NCBI RefSeq assembly: GCF_000006405.1
Contig: NW_003203299.1
Span: 24,035 to 88,034, forward strand
DNA from: Perkinsus marinus ATCC 50983
Lineage: Eukaryota; Perkinsozoa; Perkinsida; Perkinsidae
Length of the DNA: 64,000 bases
Direction of reading: 5' to 3'
The first letter of the stretch is position 1. Each line of letters begins with the position of its first letter. Made by a program: the position numbers and the translations under genes. Below are positions 34,911 through 45,288 of the stretch, in pieces. The notes beneath the pieces are model-generated. The model saw only the letters and a list, made by a program, of their open reading frames with translations. It made no database searches and had not been told where the DNA came from.

Positions 34911-35487
34911 CAATAGATCGGAATTGGCTACGACGAAGGGGATGTGAGTTGGTGGAGGAGTGGTATGAGCAGTAGAAATTATTTTGTCTATAGTCTGTTT
35001 TTTGCCATCGACTTCGTGTGACTGTTGAGTCCGTCTATGAACGTTTTTTTTCAAAGGCGATAATTTCTCACAGGAGGCACTCTCAAAACTTCCACCATAA
35101 ATTCTCCGTATCGCTGGAAAATATTTATATTTTGATTGCGTTTAGTACTCAAAACACGTATGACAGTTCAGCTTTGGTAAATTACAAAATCAAAGGAAGA
35201 ACGAAGATATCCAAGGAGGTTTGTCACTCGCTCTCAGCAGTTCGGGTTTACCCTTCAGCTTGTATTCCCTGGATTTTGTACATCATCCGGTAATGCTTGT
35301 GGTATGTAGACGTAGACAATCTTTGTGTGTAAGCTCATCCGTCCAGTATGGCGCCTGCCAGGGGGTCTGTCTAGGGTTTCGGAGAGGTTCAAGACTTTCT
35401 CACTACTAGTGAGAAAGGCGTTTTTCTCATGATTTAAAAAATGTAATTTCACATGTATGTGTTTATCGCTAAGCTGCTCAGTTTTAC

Positions 35488-35606
35488 ACTGGAGTTTCTC
35501 AACCCGTGAAGTGGTGTAATACTCTGTGAAAAAACGCGATGTTCGCGGTGATATGCAGTAGTCGTGAAATGTGTTTTCCATATCACTAGGGTGGTGAAAC
35601 TCCAGT
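35488..35606 (-). mobile_element. Family B element 50 bp upstream of a gene start
   Basis: GGAGTTTC...GTGAAACTCC with the core AAAACGCGATGTTCGCGG. It ends just before the ATG of the RS-domain gene at 35653, so it could affect that promoter (inference). Confidence 0.7.
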
Positions 35607-35652
35607 ATATTTTGTGAAGGTGTGTTAGAGGTTCTTCGTTTGCATATCATCG

Positions 35653-38600
35653 ATGGTCCTCTCCTCCTCCTCTACCATTAAGCACGACATGGAGTATGCT
35701 CATCGTTTAGAAGAACTGTATGCAGCAGAAGGAGATGAAACTATGCGAGCTAAGGTGCCTGAGTTTATGAAAAGGTAATGATAAATTTTACTATATACGC
35801 CTACAAGTGTTGGTGACAAATTTTGGGAAAATCTTGTTGATGGTTTGTCGGAATTTATACTAAAGGAGTTTCACTCGTTTGATGCGGAGTGGCGTAAAAC
35901 TCGGTGAAAAACGCGATATTCGCGCTATGCGGTACTCGTGAAATATGGTTTTCACTAGTGTTCTTCGTGGGCTGAGCTGAGGAAAGCAAACATATATTCC
36001 TCCAACACTGTGTTGGTTGTCTGTAGACTGAAATTCATCAGTAATTTCAATTCTCGAGGTACTCATCCTGCCCGGCACTCTTCTACCGTTTAGTAAAGGA
36101 GAAGTTCGAGAGGATGGCTAATGCAAGGGTAGCTGTAGTACAACCCAGCACAGAACCGACATATGGTAGTAGCTTCTCCTGCGGGAAGTATGTCATGTAT
36201 AGCGTTTCCCAGACTTTGATAACAATGGAGTTTCACCCCCCCCCCCCCCGTTTTACGTGAAGTGGCGTAAAATTCGGTGAAAAACGCGATATTCGCGGCG
36301 TGTAGTAGTCGTGAAATATGTTTTTCATATCACTAGGGTGGTGAAACTCCAATGATGAAGAATTTTCCTAGCATCTACATGGGAAACTGGTTGAAGAATG
36401 TGCTCCTAGCCATCTCGAAAATTCAAAATGAGTTCCCCCCCCTGGGAAAATTATAGGTTCCTGAATGATTTCCTCTTATCTTTACGCGCGTCCATGGTCA
36501 AATTTATTTTCCAAACTTCCGAGTAAGCTCAGTACAGCAAAAATTTTGTTGGTATTTTTTTCGAAATCGTGGGTGAAATATCCACTAAATGGGTGAAAAA
36601 TTACGCTTGTCGGAATAAATTTCGCTGCGTTTTGTAGTATTTTTCATATTGTTATGTTCACATCATTTTAGTCGGTGAAATTTTCGATTTTTTTATGGAA
36701 ATTTCGATGATTTTCATAAATTCACTTGTCATTTATGATTCGTAACTTTTCAGGAGATCCCATGGACGTGATGATGGGTGAAGCAGCGGCAGGGGGAGAG
36801 GAGACAGCAACAGCCGAGTTCACGGAGGACTTCCGACCCGATTCAACACTTCTGGAGAAGGGCAAGGCTGAGCCGAGCAAAGGGGTGCGGCAACCCAGCA
36901 AGAAAAAAAGAGGAAGTAATGGTATATTTTATGGAAAAATTTCCCCATTTTTTTCATAGCGCTACCACCATTGGACTCCACGGAATATGACGTTTTCAAA
37001 CGCTACTTTAACACCCTGCGATCTGAGGAAGGTCATATATACACATTGCCGACTTCTGGAGCGCCTCTCAAGTGCGTTTGGTGGTAATATGGATTCATAA
37101 CGCGAGTGATTGTGACGGTTTGATGGTAGTAAATCTGAGGAGCACGGCACAGATAGATGCCCTTTGGGAAGATGTGGTCAGTGTGGCGGCATGGGACATG
37201 GAGCGGAAAAGTGCGATGATAAGAAGGCTGATGAGGATGTCGAGGTGTGCCTCCGTGGAGGTTGATAGTGTTGGTATTGCTGCTGCTGTAGGCTGCTGTG
37301 GAGGAATCGGTAGCGATTGTCCTGGGAAAGGGGACAAGTAATGTGTCGAAGGACGAGGCGGCATTTGTGTTGGACTCGCTCAGGTAGGATTAGTATGAAC
37401 GTCTTCAACTGCATGTGTTGGTGACAATATGAAAATTATGAGAAAATTTTGTGAAATTATGGTTTTTTTCTGTATATTTCTACCCGAGTTTTTATGAAAA
37501 CTCCTCCGTTTAGTAAGCTCAGCTGAGGCAAGCGAACATATATTCCTCCAACACTGCTGAGGTAGAACGATCAGTGTTGGAGGAATATATGCTTAGTTTC
37601 CTCGAGAGGCTCCTCACACTAGCATGGGAACTCACCCACGAGTAGCAGTAGAAATCAACGAGAATTCATCAGAATTTTCGAATTTTCATAAACTATGAAG
37701 TTGACAATATTCATATTATGCTGCACTGAGTTTGCATGTTCGTGTTTTACGGGTATGGAGAATATGCACATGGTCAACTACATGTGTTGGTGACAAAAAT
37801 GTTGGGAAATTCTGATTTATTTTCCTCGAAATCTTCGTCCTGAATCGTGTGTTGATTTGTATAATGGAGTTTCACCACCCTAGTGATATGAAAACATATT
37901 TCACGACTACTGCATATCGCCGCGAATATCGCATTTGTCATAGAGTATAACGCCACTTCACGGAAAACGGGTGACGCAGTTGAAACTAAACATATATATT
38001 TCAATACTGCTTTTTATAGGTGCATTACGTGTGGGGGACGAGGCCACGGTATGTATTGCAAGGCTAAAAGTAGTTACTCTAAGTAGAGCTTCATTTTTGT
38101 GAAAATTTCTGCCAGGTTTCGGACTATGGCAGAAGCCCAGCAAGAGTATGATTTTGGGGGGAATTGAAAAACCAACTTCACAACATCATAATCATCATCA
38201 TCGGCATAGTAGTGAGAGCCGCACTAAGAAGGTGGAGGAGGAAGAGGCGACGGGAAAGAGCAAGGCGGATGCGGGGTGGGTCGGAGACTGCTGGCTTGGA
38301 ACATGTGTGGAGTGAGCAGGTCTAGGAGTAGGGAAAAACGGAAGCGCACAAGGTCTAGGTCGAGATCACGAAGGTAGAGGTGGGTTGATATTGACGCTCT
38401 GCAGTGTTGGAAAAAATGCACATGGTCAACTACATGTGTTGGGAACAACGAGAAAATTTAGGTTTTTTTTGTACCAAAATTTGTATGTAAAATTCTGTAA
38501 TAAGTGAGGAAATTTCTGAACTCAAATGAGGAAAGCGAATATACATTTTAACACTGGAGCAGTATGGGAAAAGAAACTACATGTGTTGGTGACAATATGG

Positions 38601-39723
38601 AAATTCTGGGAAATTTTTTATCGTGTGTAGAATTCTAGTGAAGAAAGTTGTGGGATCAGCCGCGGAAAGTGAAAAAAATTGGATTTTTTCGCCCAGAATT
38701 CGTCTACACGCTCCTAAAATTAATGAGAAAATTTCCGAGCATCGCTCCGCTGGATGTTTTAATCAGTATTATTGTGCTTAGATCCAGAACTCACGAGTCA
38801 AGAAGAACCAAGCCGCGGGAGTCGACAGAGAGGCATCGCACGTAGGCATTGTTATCGCTATGCATAGGCTAGCAGTTAGTCTTAGACGCTCACCTGAGGG
38901 ACGGAGTGAACGAGGAAAGTCAACGAAGGATGATAAGAAGGCTGCAAGTACGTTTTGATAGAACATTTATCAACTACATGTGTTGGTGAAAAATAGGAGT
39001 CAATTTCGAAGAATTAAAATTTCAAATTAGAGAATTTCGGAATTCAAAAAAGTATTGTTGGCTGGTGTACTCCTGTCGGGCGTAAACTTTGAGAAAACCA
39101 ATTCCAATACTGCGGAAAAACTATCACTCGCGTCAATTGATTTCGTACGATCTCAGTGCCAAAGCCTGGCGGATCCTTCTTTGCTAACTTACCTCCATTA
39201 AAAGAGGATCGACCGGCCCGACGAGGCAATTCACGAAGGGCTGCAGTAGACGCTAAAACTGCGGTGACTGGTGACAGTAGATGGGCAGGTGAGCTGCTGA
39301 TTGGTGAATCGTCTTGATGTTATTTTCGGCTCAGGAGTGGGCACGGATGGCTCGGCTGGGGGAGAGGAAAGGCAGTGGGAATATGACTCATATGGTAGAG
39401 GGTATCATCGTGATTATCAAACCAAGGCGGCGGCGGCGGCGACTGGGGCCCCCGGCAAGGAGTACGCGGGTTCGATCCCCGGCGCCTGCATTTTTTCTGC
39501 TCAGCGAATTCGGACGGGCATTAACGTTGAGATCTCGAGAGGAAAGCCAGAGAGCGACTGAGAGTTACTTGAGGCCACGTGAAGGTATCCACTTCGGTGA
39601 TATAGATCTTCAAAATTCTTCATTTTAGAGTCGGCAGCGGCGCCTACTGCTGCTGCTGCTGTCAGCGGTAGGAAAAGAGGGATAGCCTTCGGTCCAGGTG
39701 GAGGGAGAGCTGAGAGAGACTAG
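35653..39723 (+). CDS. Zinc-knuckle and RS-domain nuclear protein, 15 exons
   Basis: Exons 35653-35774, 36027-36058, 36094-36165, 36754-36915, 36960-37080, 37130-37244, 37292-37383, 38020-38048, 38116-38275, 38320-38373, 38782-38841, 38886-38947, 39157-39288, 39335-39469, 39629-39723 join in phase to 480 codons plus stop. Features in order: helical N-terminus; acidic Gly/Ala-rich part; a Cys cluster with CVC and a CCHC knuckle CGQCGGMGHGAEKC; a second Cys/His word CITCGGRGH; a His-rich run; an Arg/Ser tract (SRSREKRKRTRSRSRSRR); an Arg/Gly/Tyr and Ala-rich C-terminus with GRKRGIAFGPGGGR. This make-up suggests a pre-mRNA splicing or mRNP protein. Plain introns are 35-67 nt; those of 252, 588, 636, 408, 209 and 159 nt are larger and mostly hold elements. 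Family not identified. Confidence 0.65.
35805..36010 (+). mobile_element. Family A element interrupted by a family B element
   Basis: Family A begins AGTGTTGGTGACAAATTTTG and resumes at GCTGAGCTGAGGAAAGC, ending ATTCCTCCAACACTG. Between them, about 35869-35960, lies family B (GGAGTTTCACTCG...GATATTCGCG...). So B inserted into A. The intron is 35775-36026. Confidence 0.7.
36195..36475 (+). mobile_element. Family C element interrupted by a family B element
   Basis: Family C words (GTTTCCCAGACTTTGATAAC before; CATCTACATGGGAAACTGGTT, GAAGAATGTGCTCCTAG after) are split by a complete B copy at 36227-36350 with termini GGAGTTTCACC and GGTGAAACTCC, flanked by AAT on both sides. The intron is 36166-36753. 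Confidence 0.75.
37384..38019. mobile_element. 636-nt intron holding three A copies and one B copy
   Basis: Forward A at about 37395-37557 (ending CCTCCAACACTG), reverse A at 37572-37738 (starting CAGTGTTGGAGGAATATATG), forward A start at 37757-37800, and B at 37866-37985 (GGAGTTTCACCACCCTAGTG). Flanking exons still join in phase (AG|G). Confidence 0.7.
38403..38740 (+). mobile_element. Two tandem family A copies in one intron
   Basis: The first copy runs CAGTGTTGGAAAAAATGCAC to ATTTTAACACTG (38403-38559). A second, truncated copy starts near 38566 with AAACTACATGTGTTGGTGAC. The intron is 38374-38781. Confidence 0.65.
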
Positions 39724-39904
39724 TGAGTTCAGTGTGGAAATATATGCTAGCTTTTCTCACCTGAGCTCAGGAGTTTCCTCAATAACTAGAGAAATTTACG
39801 CGATATTCGGATTAAAAGTGCGCAGAAACCAATAAGAATTTCCCTGTTGTCACCAACACATGTGATTGACCATAGTTTATAGCGATGTTTCTTTATACTT
39901 AGTT
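39724..39904 (-). mobile_element. Family A element, reverse copy, between two genes
   Basis: CAGTGTGGAAATATATGC, CTGAGCTCAGGAGTTTCCTC, ATTCGGATTAAAAGTG and CACCAACACATGTGATTGACC follow the reverse A order. It separates the stop of the RS-domain gene from the next ATG. Confidence 0.6.
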
Positions 39905-40556
39905 ATGGTGGAGGAGGGTCTTCGAGGCGGTCTTGGGAAGGCTCGGCTTACGAACAGTAGGTTGGAATCGGCTGAGGTGTAGTTTCGATGTTTATGTGAT
40001 AGGGACGATCTTACTAGTTGGACACGACGCGGGGATGAGGCGGTAAGTGACCTATTCTGAATCTTATCGTGGGGGCAAGGATAGTATCTTTGTAGACCCG
40101 CGTGATTGATGATGAAGCGAGCAATCTGAATGCTCGTCTTATAGAAGTTGACATTACAGACCTGGACGGTAGGCGGAAGGTTGTTCTGCTGACACCCGGC
40201 AGGTGAGCGTCATAATCATCATCATTATAACTATCATTATTATCATCACTATCATTATTATCATTACTATCATTATCATTATTATCATCATTACTATCAT
40301 TATTATTATCATCCCTCTTCCTCAGTACCATGTCCGACCTGGTAGAATGGTATGCAGCTCGAGCGCCAGACCCAGCCAAAGTGAGAGTCGTGGATGTTAA
40401 CTCTGGCGTTGACTACGGCAATAGGGAGGTGACCGTGAAAAGGCTGGCCGACAATCAACTAGGCCGAGGTAAGTCCACCGTGAATCCGATAGAGTGTAGC
40501 TGTCGAGTTCAGGCACCGTTAGAGTCCGTCTGGAAACGTACAGTAGTCGATATTGA
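39905..40556 (+). CDS. Small uncharacterised protein gene, about 4 or more exons
   Basis: Clear exons are 40096-40202, 40326-40468 and 40513-40556, all in phase, reading LIEVDITDLDGRRKVVLLTP, then DLVEWYAARAPDPAKVRVVD, then TVKRLADNQLGR and a short end TVRVRLETYSSRY. The mix of beta-strand-like and helical segments suggests a small ubiquitin-like or adaptor fold, but no family is recognised. The start (ATG 39905, MVEEGLRGGLGKARL) and the joins before 40096 are uncertain. The intron 40203-40325 contains an ATCATT microsatellite. Confidence 0.5.
40203..40320 (+). repeat. ATCATT-type microsatellite in an intron
   Basis: A run of ATCATT, ATTATC and ACTATC units fills the intron between the donor at 40203 and the acceptor at 40325. 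Confidence 0.9.
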
Positions 40557-41776
40557 TATCTGCGGTTTCCATATACTCTGCCGTTCGCTTTGTGTGCTTC
40601 CTCGTAGTATATTTTCGTCCATAGTTTGTTGGCGCCTCGTACGTATGTTCTTTGCTACTCCATCGACGTACCGCAGCAAGTTGAACTGGACATGCAGGAC
40701 ATTCCAACGTTTTTTCACGGGGTAAAACGTCTCAATGATTCACGATCGATACTTGCAGATCTACTCACTGGGAACTCCTCTTGTGATTGTAACATTGTTT
40801 CGTACATTGCTAAACATGTTGAGCTCAGTCCATGGGGATTACCAACCTTCGGAAGATTTGGGGTGAACGGAGGTAATCTCACTCAATGTCACCACAGTAC
40901 AGAACGCACATACCAAATCGAAAAGGGAAGACTCGATAAAAATCGTTTTCAAAACTTCACGCGGACTGTCCAAACCGCATATACGAGAGAGCAGTTTACT
41001 CGGAGGTGTGATCTAGTTTTGGCTTGAGAAAAACGATGACAGGCGAACATACGATCGCCAACAAGTGTGTGTGTAAGTCCAACGACGACAACACAGGTAT
41101 TAATATATATAAATTTACAATAGTATTAGATTGACATACATAAATATATATTTTAAAACAGATTATAGGGACAACGGCTTAGATTCGCATACTTTAACCT
41201 ATATGCATCGTCAGACTCGCTCGCCAATAAGTAGGGCACGAGATTGTGTGAAAAAAATATACATTTTTTACGAGGCTCCGAATTGGTCATATCGTCTACC
41301 ACATACCATTGGATGAACTTTGTAATACTCATGTGTTCTTTGCTCAGTACTGACGGGCACTGTTGAGAAACCAAAACTGTCATTGGTGTGCAATACGAAA
41401 GTACTCCTCATAAAAACGCAACACATATGAGCTCGCCTAGATATTTAGCAGGATTAGCTGTAGCACGAGGGATTGGACAGTAGAAACGATCTAAACATAA
41501 TACAACTTGAAGGTTTCAGACGATAACGTGATCCACTTTGCTCAGCATTGTGGAGGTGTCAAGCATTGATCATCGCCTAGATCGTTGGCTTGAGCTATAC
41601 ACAAATCATAACAAGTATAGGATTTAAGAGTAGGGACCGATGGTGAGGTCTGAACAGATACGAGTGATCCCGAGCAGTCCCCAGGGAGGACGGACATGAT
41701 GATGGTATACATTGTCAAGGAGGAACAAATAATAAGAGGGCGTAGTTATAGTCAGCGATTTTTATGATGATGATAC
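40557..41776. other. Intergenic region between convergent genes
   Basis: A plus-strand frame at 40626-41027 (133 codons) has no domain and follows a completed gene, so it is not called. The rest is AT-rich with no visible gene. Confidence 0.4.
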
Positions 41777-43306
41777 TCATGTACAAGTCTTGGCACGATA
41801 CTTAAGTGCAATTGATAAGTTTCTCCGGTAAAGCAGAAAAGTATTGAGCAATGCCAAGAGGGGTATAACGATCGTAAAGAGAGAGGCATTCAACTCGGGG
41901 ACTATGCCCATCAATGTCTTGTCGAATAGCATAGTACCACCCGTTAGGAGTACGAGAGTCTCATAAACGAGAACGAGAGAGACCATCGAGACAGCCTCGA
42001 TCCATCGGGGTTTCCTCTTCTGTTCGAAGCAAGCATAAGCCGCAAAGACCAATAAAGGCATCCGGCAGAGCAGAAGAGTCAGAGTTGGGATAAAACACGA
42101 TAGAGTCCTCCACCATAACAGAGTGTCTGAGAACGGTTGAGAGCACCAAATTGTGACCGCTCGCCCGACACATGCCAGCACAGTGGGGAGCGATATAATG
42201 GCAAGGGTGAGAGCACTCACAGTCCAAGGACGGCTCCTACCCGTTATATACTCCTTGTGACCACGAACATACTCCTCGAACGCTTCGAGGGATCCATACC
42301 ACTTTTTGATCAAATCTCGGATAAGTAGCCTGTCCTCCTCAAGCAGACATTCGCCGTCCGCAACGGTAAACTCACTGGCTTGTCGGTGTAGAGTTAGTCT
42401 ATGTGGTAAGTATTCATAGACGATGAATACGCCCAAAAAAGCCGCCATCATGAAGCAAGCCCCTAACATACAGGCGTAGTAGGGGGTCTTCATTTCCATA
42501 TCAGCACTGACAATACCCAAGACGGAGACAATGATGATGGTGAATACCTCTGCACCAAATATTATGAAAGCAAACTTGGTTTGCCTTATAGACACCAGAT
42601 GGATCTTCCGCTCGAGACCGTGTTGCTGCAAGAAGCTAGCAACTTCGAAGACACACCAGAGACGCTTAAAGTAGTCGCGCGACCAGAGAATGAGAAGTTC
42701 GTTGGACTTGCCGAGGAACGAACTTAGACCTCGTATTCCGCGAAGCTTCGCTACTTGATCGGTCTGGGATATACAACATTTGTCGAGGAATATCATCGCA
42801 TGCTTATAGCCAGGTATTCGACAACCGAAGAATAACGCCAGGAGGAAACTGATGACAGAAGCCACAAAAGCAAATAGGAATGCGATTCGGTCGGTCACAG
42901 CAAAGCTAAGACCGGCACCGACACATATAACCACGGCATTGGCCACAATATATCCTAGAAAATAATACTGAGAGGCGACAAGACCCATGTGCTTTAAAGG
43001 TGGATTGGCCGACCACGAATGGCTGACGAAAGCATCGAGATGGTCCACAGACCGTGATAGGGTGTAGGTGTCTTCATTCCCCTGAGAGTCTCTGAAGAGA
43101 TGTCGCTTCTTAGCGACTGTGCTTAGAGGCACACCGCGGAGATATGGGGACGAGTCGGAGCATCCCATTAGTTGCCTTGTACCATCATCTTGCAGAGGAA
43201 GTACGTCAGACAGTTCCATTTCAACAGCCGTGACGACCCCCATACGATAGCCATGAGAAGTGCACACTACAGAGAATCTGTTCTTTTCCCTCCAAATTCC
43301 CCCCAT
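41777..43306 (-). CDS. TIR-like multi-pass membrane protein, intronless (509 aa)
   Basis: An uninterrupted frame. Order: N-terminal cytosolic part of about 90 residues; DAFVSHSW (matches the first TIR strand and loop); two or three membrane helices (residues about 110-165); FLDKCCISQTDQ; SNELLILWSRDYFKRLWCVFE, which matches the TIR box S..Y..S.WC..E containing the glutamate that is catalytic in NAD-cleaving TIR enzymes; then five or more further membrane helices to the C-terminus. So a TIR-like fold seems split by an inserted membrane hairpin. The role is unknown; sensing or NAD-linked signalling at a membrane is inference. Two related copies lie at 45767-47225 and 55537-56949. Start: M at 43306, but M at 43216 (MELSDVLPL) is also possible. 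Confidence 0.7.
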   Translation of the reverse strand: MGGIWREKNRFSVVCTSHGYRMGVVTAVEMELSDVLPLQDDGTRQLMGCSDSSPYLRGVPLSTVAKKRHLFRDSQGNEDTYTLSRSVDHLDAFVSHSWSANPPLKHMGLVASQYYFLGYIVANAVVICVGAGLSFAVTDRIAFLFAFVASVISFLLALFFGCRIPGYKHAMIFLDKCCISQTDQVAKLRGIRGLSSFLGKSNELLILWSRDYFKRLWCVFEVASFLQQHGLERKIHLVSIRQTKFAFIIFGAEVFTIIIVSVLGIVSADMEMKTPYYACMLGACFMMAAFLGVFIVYEYLPHRLTLHRQASEFTVADGECLLEEDRLLIRDLIKKWYGSLEAFEEYVRGHKEYITGRSRPWTVSALTLAIISLPTVLACVGRAVTIWCSQPFSDTLLWWRTLSCFIPTLTLLLCRMPLLVFAAYACFEQKRKPRWIEAVSMVSLVLVYETLVLLTGGTMLFDKTLMGIVPELNASLFTIVIPLLALLNTFLLYRRNLSIALKYRAKTCT

Positions 43307-43992
43307 AAAACACGCTGTATACAGTGAATCAAACGACCAACGATACCGAAAAACGAGGCGAATTCCACACGTCCGGAGTGGTAGTATTTGAGAAGATACT
43401 GGTACTCAGCTCACCAAGAATCCAAGCCCTAGCTCGCTCTATCACGAACAATAATGATACCGCGGCACGGGAGGAATTCTATCAAGGCTTCTATCCTTCT
43501 AGCAATGCTACCGCTCCCAGAGAATCATTCCCTCAGTGCGTATTACATTCCTCCACTTCATGATGGTAACATAGGGAAGTAGACGGGGGAGCTTGTGGTA
43601 AGCTAAAAGGACGAGAGCAACCCCTCGCGCGAACCGTTAGGGTTATTCACGGCTGACATCCACTGAATGTTAGTCTGATGATCCTTTGATCACCGAGAAT
43701 GTCCAGAACGTAGCGACTCTGAAGTTGGCGCTTTGTGAACTCGGAGCAGAGCTCCTCGGTATTCACAACAACCTGAGCACTAGTGGTTCGACGCGAACAA
43801 ATATGACCATAAGAGTGTTCACAATAAGTGTGTAAGTCAAGAGGATGTAATCCTAGGAAGATGACAGTACATGTCTATCTGTTTAATATTCTGAATGTGA
43901 AAACAGCTAGTGTTAATGTCTGGTTGTAAACACGGACACGATTCAGAATGTTATATCAGGTCGAAGCGTAACAACCATAAATAGATGTCATC
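43307..43992. other. Intergenic region upstream of the TIR-like gene
   Basis: No gene called. A plus-strand frame at 43324-43563 (79 codons) has no domain. The promoter of the intronless TIR-like gene should lie here. Confidence 0.4.
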
Positions 43993-44065
43993 GCCGGGAT
44001 AGTCTAGCGGTTATGACGTCTGCCTTACACGCAGAAGGTCGCGAGTTCGATCCTCGCTCCTGGTA
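43993..44065 (+). tRNA. tRNA-Val (anticodon UAC)
   Basis: 73 nt with all four arms: acceptor GCCGGGA/TCCTGGT (two G-U pairs), 3-bp D stem GTC/GAC, anticodon stem TCTGC/GCAGA around loop CTTACAC (anticodon TAC, reads Val), T stem GCGAG/CTCGC around TTCGATC, discriminator A. Internal promoter boxes are present. No intron. Confidence 0.92.
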
Positions 44066-45288
44066 CCATTGTTGTCCAATGAAGTACATTTCACATCTCA
44101 GCCAGCAAATGCACGAAGCACGTGAGGTTCAGTCACTGAACTTCAGTGTTGCATTCATAATGAATGATTCATCACAAAGGTCCCCATAATGATTGGATCC
44201 GTTTTCTCTTTGCAAAGATATTATCCGACATCTCAAACGAGATGACTTGATTTCGTTATCGTGGATAGAACATGGTGCAGCGTAACGCAAGAAAGGTTTC
44301 ACGGAGGGGAATCAATAGAGGAGCAGGTAACTATCAACATGCGTGCGTTTCTCGCGAGCAATGCATCGCTAATAACGATTCGTTGTCACTAACCCAAGCT
44401 GTGCTGCACTCTCTCCTTGTCTCGGTGGTAACATGAGTGCGCGTTTCAGGATTGACGATCTATGATAGAAGGTCATCCAGTATCAGACGACAGCGGCAGC
44501 AAGAAACCTCGAACGCACCCGAGTTTTTAGTAGCGCCACACAAAGTCGCCGCTGGCGAAGATTGAAGACTGTGTCAAACAAGTCTGAGATACGCCGGAGC
44601 GTTCGGACAGTCGCTTCCCGCTGGTCAGATGGTGTAGCACTGAAGTTAGACATGAAAGTCGATGATGATTTTACGGTGTTATCGGGAACGTCCCGCCACG
44701 AAAACTCACTGCACCTGCGCCATCATTGTGAGCATCCAAATGAGGCCCGACGAAGCACATCTGAGATGTGACAACTCTCAGAGATGTGACATCTCGGAGA
44801 GTTGTCGCGGTAGAGGCAAACTGCGGGTGAACATCGAGTATGGTGTAGTTCAGAAAGGACTTTACTGCATGCATCGAAGTTGAGGAAAGGTGAATATAGC
44901 GGCGATTAGTCCGCATCACAATGGATGGTCTAACCATTGGACTAGAGCAGCTGAGAGAAGCCAGCGGCTAACAGCTATTCGGGACGAGATCTAACATCCG
45001 AATTTCTTAGGGTAGGAGAATCTCCTACCCTGAGAAATTCGAAGATCTCCTAAGGAGATCTTCGGGTTTAATAATAAGGGTGCTTCAATAATATGCTAAG
45101 AATATGTGGAGGTCTCCAAGTGCGTCGAGTGCGTGAATCAGAGTAGCAGTAGAATGGGAGTCTGAAACCTTGCCAGGTTAGTGATAGTCTTACTAAAGCT
45201 ATCATATTGAAATATCAGGGTGAAACTCGACTTCGTTGATGAATTATGAGCTGCACACCATGTATGCTAAAAATATGTGGAGGGGTGT
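44066..45288. other. Intergenic region with first hairpin insertions
   Basis: No gene is seen. 44766-44812 contains nested inverted repeats (GAGATGTGACATCTC with a single central G). 45000-45064 is an extended hairpin scar (separate entry). A small direct repeat, GCTAA(G/A)AATATGTGGAG, occurs at 45096 and 45268. Confidence 0.5.
45000..45064. repeat. Extended double-hairpin scar, target TAGGAGAT
   Basis: First hairpin 45000-45040: 20-bp arms around a single A at 45020, one mismatch. Second hairpin 45040-45064: 12-bp arms around a single A at 45052. The last six bases before the first centre (AGGAGA) equal the first six after the second centre. Both centre bases are complements of the end bases of the 8-mer. 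Confidence 0.9.

Larger units (their letters stand above)
33839..35652. other. Intergenic region with two family B elements
   Basis: No gene is recognised. Family B copies lie at 34771-34910 and 35488-35606. It separates RPS23 (-) from the RS-domain gene (+), so it should contain both promoters. Confidence 0.5.

Noticed and set aside
38842-38867. 26-nt intron option in the RS-domain gene
   Set aside because: An acceptor 18 nt further gives a 44-nt intron of normal size in the same phase and a cleaner RS sequence.
39385-39490. tRNA-like A-box (ATGACTCATATGGTAGAGGG) and B-box (GGTTCGATCCCC)
   Set aside because: The A-box word lies in a coding exon of the RS-domain gene and the B-box in the next intron; no acceptor or anticodon stem forms.
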